Positions 7,781-16,187 of a stretch of DNA of 22,500 nucleotides are shown here, piece after piece. A program made the position numbers and the translations under genes. The notes under the pieces were generated by a model. That model was not told where the DNA came from and did not search any database. It saw only the letters and a program-made list of their open reading frames with translations. Positions within the stretch are counted from its first letter, which is position 1. Each line of letters starts with the position of its first letter. The stretch lies in NCBI GenBank assembly GCA_963575745.1, contig CAUYUJ010008125.1:326834-349333 (forward strand), in the 5' to 3' direction. The DNA is from Prorocentrum cordatum (lineage: Eukaryota > Sar > Dinophyceae > Prorocentrales > Prorocentraceae).

Positions 7781-9091
7781 AGAGGATCCGCGGGCGTTGC
7801 CTCGTCATCGGCGGGTGCCCGCGCACCTGCAGCATCGGCGGCAGATCAGAGTTCTGCGGGGCAACCTGCTCTTACTTGGGAAATGCCCGCTGAATGCCGA
7901 CAGTATTGGGGCTGTATGCGCACTGCCGGGCGCGCGAAGATCAACCCAGCATATCACCCCTATAATGATGACTGGTCTGATCGATGCATCGCGGTGGAAT
8001 GCGACATCCAGGATGCCGCCATCGTTGCCGATGTGGGCGCTCATGCGCGCAAGGTTGTGCGTAATATCTTGCGCAGACGCCCGGCGCTCGCGCATCTGTC
8101 CGAGAAGACCGACTTGATGTGGATCCTTAAAGCAGACAGAGCTGTTGGTCCAAATTTGACCTATGAGGAGCAGCACTGCTGCTCAGAATGGCTTGCTGCT
8201 GCTACTTGTCACAAACCATTTCACAACGACTACCTCTCTGATAGGTTTCTGAGAGCAGTGCCGCCTTTGGACGAATTCGATGGATGGGTGAAGCTTTCAG
8301 AAATACTCAACCTGTGGCCAACTGAGGGATGTGATCGTTGCCGCCCCAGACACCTGGAGACTGTCCCGCGTTATCTCAGCAACCGCCATTGGGCGCATCA
8401 AGCATTTACTGTGCTGAACTTAATTGGCATGGTCGACAACGCTGGGATGCAGAAGAACAGGCCTTAGATCAAGAAGTGCAAGTTCGCTACTGAGATGTAC
8501 GAGACATATTTCGTACGCCTAAGTAATGGACGCAGCAGTCCTGGGATGAAATGCCTTGAATCACTGTATATGGGGATGGCGGATTTGATTATTCCAGGTG
8601 CACCTTGTTATCTCACTCATGGTACTCAAAGGGAAAATATCCCGAATATACTTCACATAGGGCTGTCATGCCGCGCCGGCGACACCAGTCAGATCAAAGG
8701 CAGACAGTTTGTTCATGCTTGCCCATATTTACCGGGTGACGGCAGGATCCTGTACGGCCTGCGCGTCGACTCCGAAGTATTGCTTATGGTTAGCCGGGAG
8801 AATTTGCTTCGTGATAACATGGCTATTTGGCGCTCAGCAAAGGATCTTGTAATGTCGGCGGGTCGGAACGGCAGAACTCCTCCGACGCACATCGTCCAGC
8901 TTATAGGCATTCTGCCCAACGATAAGTGCAGGTATAACCGCGTGGGACATGCATGGATCAATCCCTTGTGCCTGTGGGGCAACGATCGGAAATATCCGAG
9001 AAGTGATCTTTCCATCGACGGTATGTGCGAATTTCAAAACGATGCATCATCGTTGAAAGGTTGGTCTAATCCAGAAACCCCTACAACTTGA
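7754..9091 (+). pseudogene. Tpt1/KptA-like RNA 2'-phosphotransferase domain
   Basis: One frame covers the whole segment with a single in-frame TAG at 8465-8467. Motifs appear in the order of the Tpt1/KptA family (PF01885). VVRNILRRRP (8054-8083) is in the place of the N-lobe LRH-x-P. DGWVKLSEIL (8279-8308) corresponds to the DGYV-x-x-x-x-LL motif. YFVRLSNGRSSPGM (from 8507) corresponds to I-R-A-N-Q-G-H-S. An HGT follows at 8618-8626, then ILHIGL, RQFVHA (8702-8719) and a VDSEVLLMV strand. In cells Tpt1 removes the 2'-phosphate left by tRNA ligation, using NAD+. The LRH histidine is Arg here, QGH is degenerate, and about 65 extra residues separate the first two motifs, so activity is doubtful. 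It is one of the longest well-kept frames in the element. Confidence 0.72.
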
Positions 9092-9201
9092 AGTGCCCCG
9101 GGCCGATGCCCATCCAGGAGGTCGAGTTCTCTGCGGTCTGCGGTATTTATGCTGCAAGAAGGGTATCAAGCGGGGGCACCTGCATGGGGATCTGACGGAT
9201 C

Positions 9202-9711
9202 ATGGATTCAGGCCCAGAGTGCGGACGTGACTGGTATGACATCGAGTGGAATTACTCCCGCCGACATGCTGTGCGCCAGCGATGTGCCCAGACGCAGCAG
9301 CTGCCAGTACCTGCAGGGCAACCTGCGTCGTTTGCACCTATGAGTAGGGCCACAACTCTATTTGGGACTCCACAGAGTGCTGGGAGCACCGACAGCCCAA
9401 AGGCAAGGCTCCAATGCATCTGGATGGACCCGCAGCTCTACTAGGCTTTGCAGGCGACATCGCCGTTCGCATCGCCGCGTCCACGCGCGGGGCAACCTGC
9501 TTTCCCTGACCGCCACGCTGCACAGAGGACCGAGAGTTTGGTTGGTCAGCAAGAGTGGATGTACTGGCAAATTCGCGAAACCGCACAGAGGATGCGTAGG
9601 GGCGGCATCGACCTCCCTAGCGCTAGCTGGCATGCGATCCGACAGCTGCAGAGCGCCCTACAGCACCACCGATGGACTTCCCATAATATCCTGACTCCCG
9701 TGCTCAGGTGA
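9202..9711 (+). pseudogene. Unknown polyprotein segment
   Basis: The frame is open from 9202 with a single TAG at 9442-9444. It reads Trp/Gln/Arg-rich, probably helical sequence, for example EWMYWQIRETAQRMRRGG and WHAIRQLQSALQHHRW. Hairpin copies at 9313-9326 and 9487-9500 both read Ala-Gly-Gln-Pro-Ala in this frame; another copy at 9170-9183 reads AGAPA in a neighbouring frame. I recognise no domain. It lies between the Tpt1-like and RING-like parts. Confidence 0.4.
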
Positions 9712-10364
9712 CGGGTAACCCTCGCGTGGGAACGCAGCCGGAGAATCCGTATGTACGGGCGACAGCCGACGACTTCTATCAGTCTCAGTTGACACGCGGC
9801 TCTGGTCACGCGTCAGGTGTGCCGGGCCAGATTCCTCATTCTGGATATTTGGCTACCCCTATGGACTCAGATGTGACTCAGCAGGCCCCCGGCCTGGTAG
9901 TGCCATCATCCATGGGGGAGCTGCGCCCAGAGATTATGGCCATTCATGAGGCGCAGCAGGCCAACCTCTCAATGCACTTGGCCCGCCAGCGTCGCAATCG
10001 TGAGCGTCGAGCGAACAGGGTGCTGGGTCGTGCGGGGCAACTTGCTACTCCAATCGCAGTAGGGGCACCTGCGTTTAACCTGGCAGCACTTGCAGCCATG
10101 CAGCCACCGTCGGTTCCACCGATCCAGTATGAGGTCGGTGAAACTACTCTGGAGCGCCAGACGCATATCAGGCCATCGGCAACGCCGCCGGTCATCAGCG
10201 ACGGTGGCTTTAACAAGTGTGCCATATGCCTGGACCTCTTTATGCGTCGCGCATGCGAAGTGCTGGGGCCGAGTTGCGCGCTCATGTGGACAGACAGTTG
10301 GCTGGCACTGTGGAAGGTGCTGCAACTGAGGCACCCTGCGCTATTTGCAGGGGCGTCGGTCTAA
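9708..10364 (+). pseudogene. Unknown segment ending in a RING-like CxxC
   Basis: The first 160 residues are Pro/Ala/Gln-rich with an Arg-rich helix (SMHLARQRRNRERRANRVLG). The end reads KCAICLDLFM (Cys codons at 10218 and 10227), the usual opening of a RING finger. The closing cysteines are found in another frame (10337-10348), so a one-base change lies between about 10230 and 10330. Hairpin copies at 10032-10045 and 10059-10072 stand only 13 bp apart and both keep the codon phase. Confidence 0.45.
10218..10348 (+). pseudogene. RING-like zinc-finger remnant, frameshifted
   Basis: CAICLDLF opens the motif in one frame. AHV (near 10275) and PCAICRG (10334-10354) follow in another, giving C-x2-C ... 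x-H ... C-x2-C-R over about 43 codons, a normal RING length. In RING-H2 proteins (E3 ubiquitin ligases) the centre reads C-x-H-x2-H-x2-C. Here several of those residues are changed (for example RAHVDRQL), so zinc binding is probably lost. The call rests on the two CxxC ends and their spacing. Confidence 0.42.
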
Positions 10365-10879
10365 TCGCAGCTGAGTTTCATTATGCCCTTGCTGGAGATC
10401 AGGATGCAGCAAGTCGTCATGGAGAAACACTCCGAGGGGCTAACGAATTCAGGGACCTTCGCGAAGAACTTAACCGCGTCACAGTGATGATGATGAATGA
10501 CGCGGCAGTCCTTGCAACAACACCTGCGGGGCAACCTGCTTCATCAGCCAATGCGGTGCAGGCGACGGAAGCTACCGCGCCTGCTTTGGATGCGCCTATG
10601 CCGTTAATAGCGGAAACGGCCAACAGTGCAGGGGCACATGCTACGACTGCACCTGCCGCGTTGCCGGCCAACGACACGTGGCTGAGGCGTATGGAGAGAG
10701 CCGCCGAGGGGAGTGCGCGGGCGAGACGCCCGCCCGCGCAGCCAGCGCAGGATGGAGAGCCCGGCGAGCGTGCGCAGCGGCATCAGTGCGATATCCGAGC
10801 GCGACATGCTACGCACTGTGTTGATGGTGAGCACAGATGGCCAGATAGGCATGCGTGCCGGCGAGGATTCTGTTCATGA
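10365..10879 (+). pseudogene. Ala/Pro-rich linker after the RING-like remnant
   Basis: This continues the second RING frame. A short charged helix (EFRDLREELNRVTVMMM) is followed by an Ala/Thr/Pro-rich linker carrying hairpin copies at 10526-10539 (GCAA loop, AGQPA) and 10628-10641 (one stem mismatch, AGAHA). No domain is recognised. From about 10713 another frame looks more protein-like (SGISAISERDMLRTVLMVST). Confidence 0.35.
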
Positions 10880-10934
10880 GCATGCCGCTCGCATCTGCAC
10901 CACGCCCGCACATGCGTGACGAGTATCCTACGGC

Positions 10935-11137
10935 TTGGATTTTCGAGGGAATCCCATTGCGGAGGAGGAGGCCCGCGGATGCATGAGCGCATTCGCGTCT
11001 CTGACAAGGAAAGATTGGGTGTTGGAGCAGAGGCGCCGCGCGGGTATGTATGGTACGACATTGTCTGAGGTGCCAGGAATATTCGGAGAACGTCATGAAC
11101 TGGCCCTGGCCACGAACAGCGGGGCCATGGTGGTTGA
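10935..11137 (+). pseudogene. Segment leading into the protease-like domain
   Basis: The frame reads LDFRGNPIAEEEARGCMSAF and then FASLTRKDWVLEQRRRAGMY. It then loses the family-like sequence near 11125, where the protease-like frame begins. It was probably continuous with that domain before a frame change. On its own it is not recognised. Confidence 0.35.
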
Positions 11138-11650
11138 ATGCTGGCAGCCCCTCTGGGCATCGGCAGCAACGTCGACGTCATTGCGTTCAAAACGGCGCAG
11201 ACATTTGAACGGGTATCCCGCTCCCATGGGCGCGACATCGCGAAGCTGAACCTGACGAAGAGGCTCTACGTGTCGGGAGTGGGACATGGTGCCGCTGTAT
11301 GTGACAAGTCCTTGCACTGCAGAATTGCGTGCAAGGGAAAAGGAGATCCGGCGGGGGCACTTGCTGTGCCGAGACTTGATGCCTACTCAGCTAACGTGGC
11401 TGAGGGTTCAGGCGGACATATCTCTGCTATCCTGGGTCTGAGGAGTAACATGAGGACTATCCTGATCCTGGAGCAGGGGCGCGAGAAGATGGTCATCCCC
11501 GGCTCTGATATGTACGAGCTCCTCCTTCGGAAGGGTGCCGGAGTATTTGATTTGATGAAAACGCCTTCTGGGCACCTGGCGCTCAAGGTCGACGAGTGCG
11601 GGGCCGCAGCTGAGGACAAAAGGTCGATGTCGTTTACTATTGCGGCCAAC
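11138..11650 (+). pseudogene. Retropepsin-like aspartic protease region
   Basis: The frame reads PLGIGSNVDVIAFKTAQTFE near its start, where related dinoflagellate copia polyproteins, as I remember them, carry the catalytic D-x-G-S. Here the Asp position appears to be Gly. Downstream features fit the fold: RLYVSGVGHGAAVC as flap-like strands (about 11258-11300), AILGLRSN as the hydrophobic-Gly psi turn (about 11426-11449), and MVIPG (about 11491-11505). The protease would cut the Gag-Pol polyprotein in the particle. It sits upstream of integrase, as expected for copia. A hairpin copy with a GGCA loop lies at 11351-11364. Without the Asp it would be inactive. Confidence 0.5.
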
Positions 11651-12089
11651 CCTCGCGGCGAGGATGCCCCGCTGCTCGTCAAAGAGGCAGCTGACGCAGC
11701 CAGCTGCGGGGGCGCCTGCTATGAGCGATGCCCATGCGTGTATGATGTCACAGGAAACCAAGGGCATCAGCTTCTCCATTAACGAGGAGACGTTTGCTTT
11801 TACGATCCAGTCTTTGATGAATAATACCTTGAAGACCTGGCATCGCAGGAATGCGTCCATTGGGGCTATCCCCACGCCGGCCGACCAGGACTTCGCCTTG
11901 CGAATTTTGCAGGCGAAGGTCTATCAGGCCATCTACGAGGAGGGCAATGCGTGGATGCCGCCCGACGCGAAGGCAGGGGCACCTGCGGGTGGGTATGATG
12001 CCGCTGGGAAGTTTGATATTTTTACTTCGAGCAGCGGCTCTGCAGCAGTATGGCACGGGCATTTGGGCGGCCCCACCGCTTGGAAATGA
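11640..12089 (+). pseudogene. Unknown segment between protease and methyltransferase-like domain
   Basis: The frame reads SQETKGISFSINEETFAFTI then QSLMNNTLKTWHRR, FALRILQAKVYQAIYEEGNA and FDIFTSSSGS. This looks like folded protein with helices, but I do not recognise it. Hairpin copies at 11706-11719 and 11973-11986 both read Ala-Gly-Ala-Pro-Ala. Confidence 0.4.
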
Positions 12090-13043
12090 GTGACGGGGGC
12101 AGGCGCGTGCCACGGCCACCCGCGCATGCTCCGACAGGCCGAACACTCAGGTTCTGTCATCTAGCGCGGGAAAGCCTACATTCTTTTCTCGGGCGCCGGC
12201 TGTGCGCGCCAGGGACATTGGCAAGCCGGGCTGTGGTGCTCCGAAGAACAGCAGTGGACCCGGCTGTGTGGCCGCTGCAGCAAATGAACGCTCATCGCAT
12301 CATTATCATTCTCGTGCACTTGTCATTGGGGACATACGGACAGCTTGCCCTGAAACCCGAGCTCGTGGGCGCATGTGTGACCGCATTGCACGTGCAGAGG
12401 TGATGACCTTTACTGGTACACAGTATTGGGGTGCTCTACTTTCGGGGTGTTATCAATTGTCGTGGGTGGCAACGCCCGCTGACTGGTGCGTTAGGTTGCC
12501 TGGGAAGCGGGCAGGGCCACATTATCAACGCATCCAAAATTTGATGACTAAGGCTCGGGCTCTTCGTATGTCTATTGTACCTGTGGTACCGCCATGATAT
12601 TTTTGGAAACAGGGTCCCATGCGAGATGCCATTGAAGATCTCGACTTGCAGGTCATGCGTATGCGATGCTGCCATTTCGGTCTGAAATACGACCGTTCAA
12701 GTAAGTTGCCTAGCGGATCATATCTGCAAGTGGCAACTACTTACACGCGCATCCCAACCAACTTGTGGGGATGTAGTGTCAAACTGCAGGGGGCCTGCCC
12801 AACTTGCCGAGCATGAATTGGACCGGCATGGCCAAGGCGCTCAGAACGCAGAGTGACGCAACAAAACATTGGCTATCATGACCGCGAGATTGATTGACCA
12901 AATGGATTTACACACAACAAAGAGAAACCACACGAGTGCTGTACACCTTAGAACTCACACACGAGTGGGTAAAAGGAGCTCGAACTTACGTTCAGTCTCC
13001 GAAGAATGGCCCTGAATGGGACCATGTCGCATGACGGGTAACG
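12090..13043 (+). other. Poorly coding stretch inside the element
   Basis: About 950 bp without a convincing domain. The longest open frame (12202-12597) ends with IQNLMTKARALRMSIVPVVP and could be a polyprotein piece. Positions 12835-13040 are AT-richer with CACACAAC and ACACACGAG words and no open frame of note. This could be decayed coding sequence, an untranslated spacer or an intron. GCAGG-GGG-CCTGC at 12786-12798 may be a worn hairpin copy. Confidence 0.4.
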
Positions 13044-14518
13044 ATGGCCCTGGACGACAATCAGATTATACAAGACATCAAGGTCCAGGACCAGCCGATC
13101 GGGTACAAGTACAATGCACCGTTACCGAATGGTGTAACAAACATTCGCACTCGGTTATACTGGGAGCCGCCAGAACCGGCTCTCATCGGACAGGAGGGCC
13201 CCCGTCCACGCCAAAGGCGTGTTGCGTTCGTCGATGACGATCGTCTCCCTCCCCCTTCGATTGAGCGTGGCCGCGTGCTCCCCTCGATTCCCGTCCTCCC
13301 GACGCTAAGTTCACCTGATATAGAACAACAGACAGCGCTACCGACCGATGCCCGAATCAAACAAAAAGAAAAACAACAAGCCGACGAAGTGGCGGGCATC
13401 GAACCACGCAAGATACCCAAGGTTGTCGAAGAAGGCAACGACGACTGCGGGGATTACCTCGAAGGTCTCGGATGTAGCGCGTACTACATTGACGTTCCCC
13501 TTGACTCCGACACGGAAAGTGATGATGAAGAGGAAACCTTCATCACATTATTTGCGGGGCTACCTGCTAAATGCTACGCAGCTGTATTCTCCATAATCCC
13601 AACGTTATGCTATGGACGACACAACGAGGTTGCCATGTTGGAACTGTGTGGAGGAAGTGGAGGCATATCGCAGCTAGCATTCAGCCGAGGTTTGTCTTCC
13701 GGGGGAAAGTTAGCCAAACGCTCCTATGTGGACCTTGGAAACAAGGATGTCCATGTTGCAGTGGTGCACTACCTAGACGTTTGCTTCGTCAATGTTGTCA
13801 TGCTACAACCCAGTTGCAGAACGACGGGGCTACCTTCACATTTCATATCCCAATCAACTTTGACACTTGGCATGAACACCGCAAAGAAGATCTTCCACGT
13901 ATCAAGTTCTGCGGTGAGGTTGCCATGCGTCAGAGCGATCTTCGACGTTTTTTCTTACGAGAACAACCAGTGGGTACTTGGGTGGATCAGATACCACCAT
14001 GGACCACATTGGCCAAATTCAAGGGCACTTGCAAAGTGAATACGGACCAATGCACTACCGGCTTGCGTGATTTCCACGGGGTATTGATACGAAAACCGAC
14101 CGAGATCGTGGCCAACCGCCGCCTTCTACTTACACGTTTTGAACGAAGACGATGTGCTGGTCATCATTAACATGCGTCGGTATGTAACACAGAGCTGTCC
14201 ATGGCTGCACAGTATACTTCAATTATGCAGTCTCTTTTCGTCGACGCAGTTCAGATCGCGCGCGATCTATTCCAGGTAAGCCGTGATCCCTTTCATGGTT
14301 ACCCTTATTCTTCCACCGTGCAAGTTGCCAAACCTTGGAAGCTGCCCGACAATCGCGGACAGGTGCCACCGGCCCCTGCCGAACCAGCAGCGCCGCCGCC
14401 CGAGGCACAAGCCGCGCCGCCACTTGTGCGGCTACGAGCACCAAGACCCAGCTCTAGAGCCGGACCCGCAGCGGGCGCCAGCAGCCACGACATTTACAGT
14501 AGGCAGACATGCTGCTGA
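13044..14518 (+). pseudogene. Cytosine-methyltransferase-like domain of dinoflagellate retroelements
   Basis: From ATG 13044 an acidic/Pro-rich lead of about 190 residues (SDTESDDEEE) is followed by MLELCGGSGGISQLAFSRGL (Glu codon at 13641), a motif like the SAM-binding F-x-G-x-G-G of C5 cytosine methyltransferases. Next come YVDLGN and VVMLQPSCRTTG, where PSC at 13809-13817 stands where these enzymes have the P-C catalytic pair. Near 13830 the family-like sequence moves to another frame, INFDTWHEH then FFLREQPVGTWVDQIPPW, resembling the E-N motif VI. That frame continues past a TAA at 14168 into SRDPFHGYPY. The hairpin copy at 13554-13567 reads AGLPA. Domains of this kind sit upstream of integrase in dinoflagellate polyproteins; target and activity are unknown. 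Confidence 0.55.
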
Positions 14519-15644
14519 ACCTGCTGCTGGGCAACCTGCCTCGAGTGGAGCCGGGAGTTCGGATGGCAACATCCGACCGCCACAGGTCAGAGTCAGACGT
14601 GGCCGACAGCAAGGAGGATACCCACCTCCACCGCCACCAGCGGGTAACCCTGCTGCGCGACGACGACGTCCAGACTGGTCGAGGTTCGACGCGCAAATCA
14701 GTTTCCAAAACTTACGAAGCCTTGACCCAAGCGTGGTAACACGCGAGCTGCGGAAACTACACTTGCGTTGGTTCCATGCGAAAGAGCTCAAGATGAGACT
14801 CATCTTAACCTAAACAGGTCTGGACAATGTCAGACTCAACCTGATTAAAGGTGTCTGCGACACACGTCGGGAGTGCAGGGCTTGGGACAAGCCTGGGCAT
14901 GCGGTTATGCCATCTACTGCGCTGCCTTGCAAGAAGTTGAATGCGACCTTATGTTCTACAACCAAGAATATCGTATATTTCATATAATCGATCGTTGTAT
15001 TCGCTATGCTACTGGAATGGAGATACCAGACAAGACGATGACCAGTATCCTGGATGCGTACCAGGAGTGCTGGATGCAGTTTGGACCTGCAAAGGTACTC
15101 TTACTCCGATGGAGAGGGTGCCCTCAACAACGACTCTGCGAAAGCAGTCCTTAAGGCAAGGGGCGCTGAATTAAGGATACGTGCGCGTGGGCAACGCGGT
15201 GCGACGATCGAAGCCAAAAATGGCATATTGCGCCATCTATTTCATGTCATGGGAACTGAATTCAACAGATTCGACTTACCTCTTGTGCTCGCACGACTAC
15301 TGCATGAGGCCTTTTTTGCCGCCAGCGCGTTCATCTTCTATAATGAGGTGTTTCCTTGCAACGCCCTGTTTGGGCGGCAACAGGCAATGCTCCCTGACTT
15401 GCCTATCCTAAATCACGAATGGCCGACGGAAGCGTCGGACCATTCTTGTGAACAGATGATGCGCAAGGTATTCGTTGAAGCTATAACACAGGCCATTGCA
15501 GTAGCCAAGACCACTCGTGCATTGCGCGCTAAGACAACTATCGCCGGTCAGCACTACTACGATGAAGGAGATATAGTTGATTACCATCGCCCCACAACCA
15601 CGAAGGACGACTGGGGGGCTGGACTGGCCCATTCCCAGTCGTAA
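14519..15644 (+). pseudogene. Integrase: H2C2 zinc domain and DDE core, broken frames
   Basis: RELRKLHLRWFHAKELKMRL (about 14741-14800) gives H-x4-H. After an in-frame TAA (14811-14813) the same frame reads GVCDTRRECRAWDKPGH, where CxxC is expected; the second Cys looks replaced by Arg. The core starts in another frame (about 14935): VECDLMFYNQEYRIFHIIDR and CIRYATGMEIPDKTMTS, with the first Asp. From about 15100 a third frame reads YSDGEGALNND (second Asp) and RGATIEAKNGILRHLFHVM (catalytic Glu). D, D and E are thus all still encoded, but in two frames. Integrase would insert the cDNA into nuclear DNA. At least one breakpoint (near 15100, in CTCTTACTCC) is a one-base change. Hairpin copies lie at 14526-14539 and 14640-14653. 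Confidence 0.8.
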
Positions 15645-16187
15645 GAAACGATCCCGAAAAGGGGTCAAGTCATCATTCGAGTGGGAAGCCGCGGCGTTCA
15701 GGTACAGTACGGCGATGCACGACAGTCACTCTATATTCAAGCTGTGATAGCCAGAGAAATTGGCTCCGACAACATCGCGTTACGGACAATGTTGACGTTC
15801 GTGGCCAGTTTACCTGCGGGGAGACCTGCTCTGAGATTTGGCTATGTCCCGACCAAGAAGGGGATGCTTCAGATGACAAGTGCAAGCCGACTATCACCTA
15901 AGGTACATCTGGCTTTACAATACCTTTTCATAATTTTCTTCCGCATTGAGAACGTAGTGTCGGTTAGGTTAGCCAAGAGTATCCACGGGCTACCTCCAGT
16001 GGCTTACGCTGACAGTTGCACATTGGTCCACTATGTCAGCGATGCGAATCCAGGATTTCACTACTATGAAGCCAGAGGCACCGCTCTTAACATCCACGAT
16101 CTAACTGGATCAACACACTCAATAATCATCCAGTGCCTGAAGTCCACCAAACCTCAAGCGGGCTTTCCAGGATGTGACAAAGTTTGA
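15645..16187 (+). pseudogene. Conserved integrase-RT connector, unknown fold
   Basis: After frame changes in G and A runs near 15605-15665, the frame from about 15681 reads VGSRGVQVQYGDARQSLYIQ, then MLTFVASLPAGRPALRFGYV, ALQYLFIIFFRIENVVSV, CTLVHYVSDANPGFHYYEAR and LNIHDLTGSTHSIIIQCL. The upstream GPFPVVRND lies in a neighbouring frame. It looks folded (mixed strands) and recurs in this position in dinoflagellate copia polyproteins as I know them, but I cannot name the domain. The hairpin copy 15816-15829 has a GAGA loop and reads AGRPA. It overlaps the RT frame by 14 bp, which marks another frame change near 16170. Confidence 0.55.

Noticed and set aside
8495-9091. A free-standing cellular Tpt1 gene
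   Set aside because: The same frame continues upstream across a single TAG and sits between gag and pol in the same orientation, so it belongs to the element.
12786-12798. GCAGG-GGG-CCTGC
   Set aside because: The stem is right but the loop has three bases; kept out of the main family.
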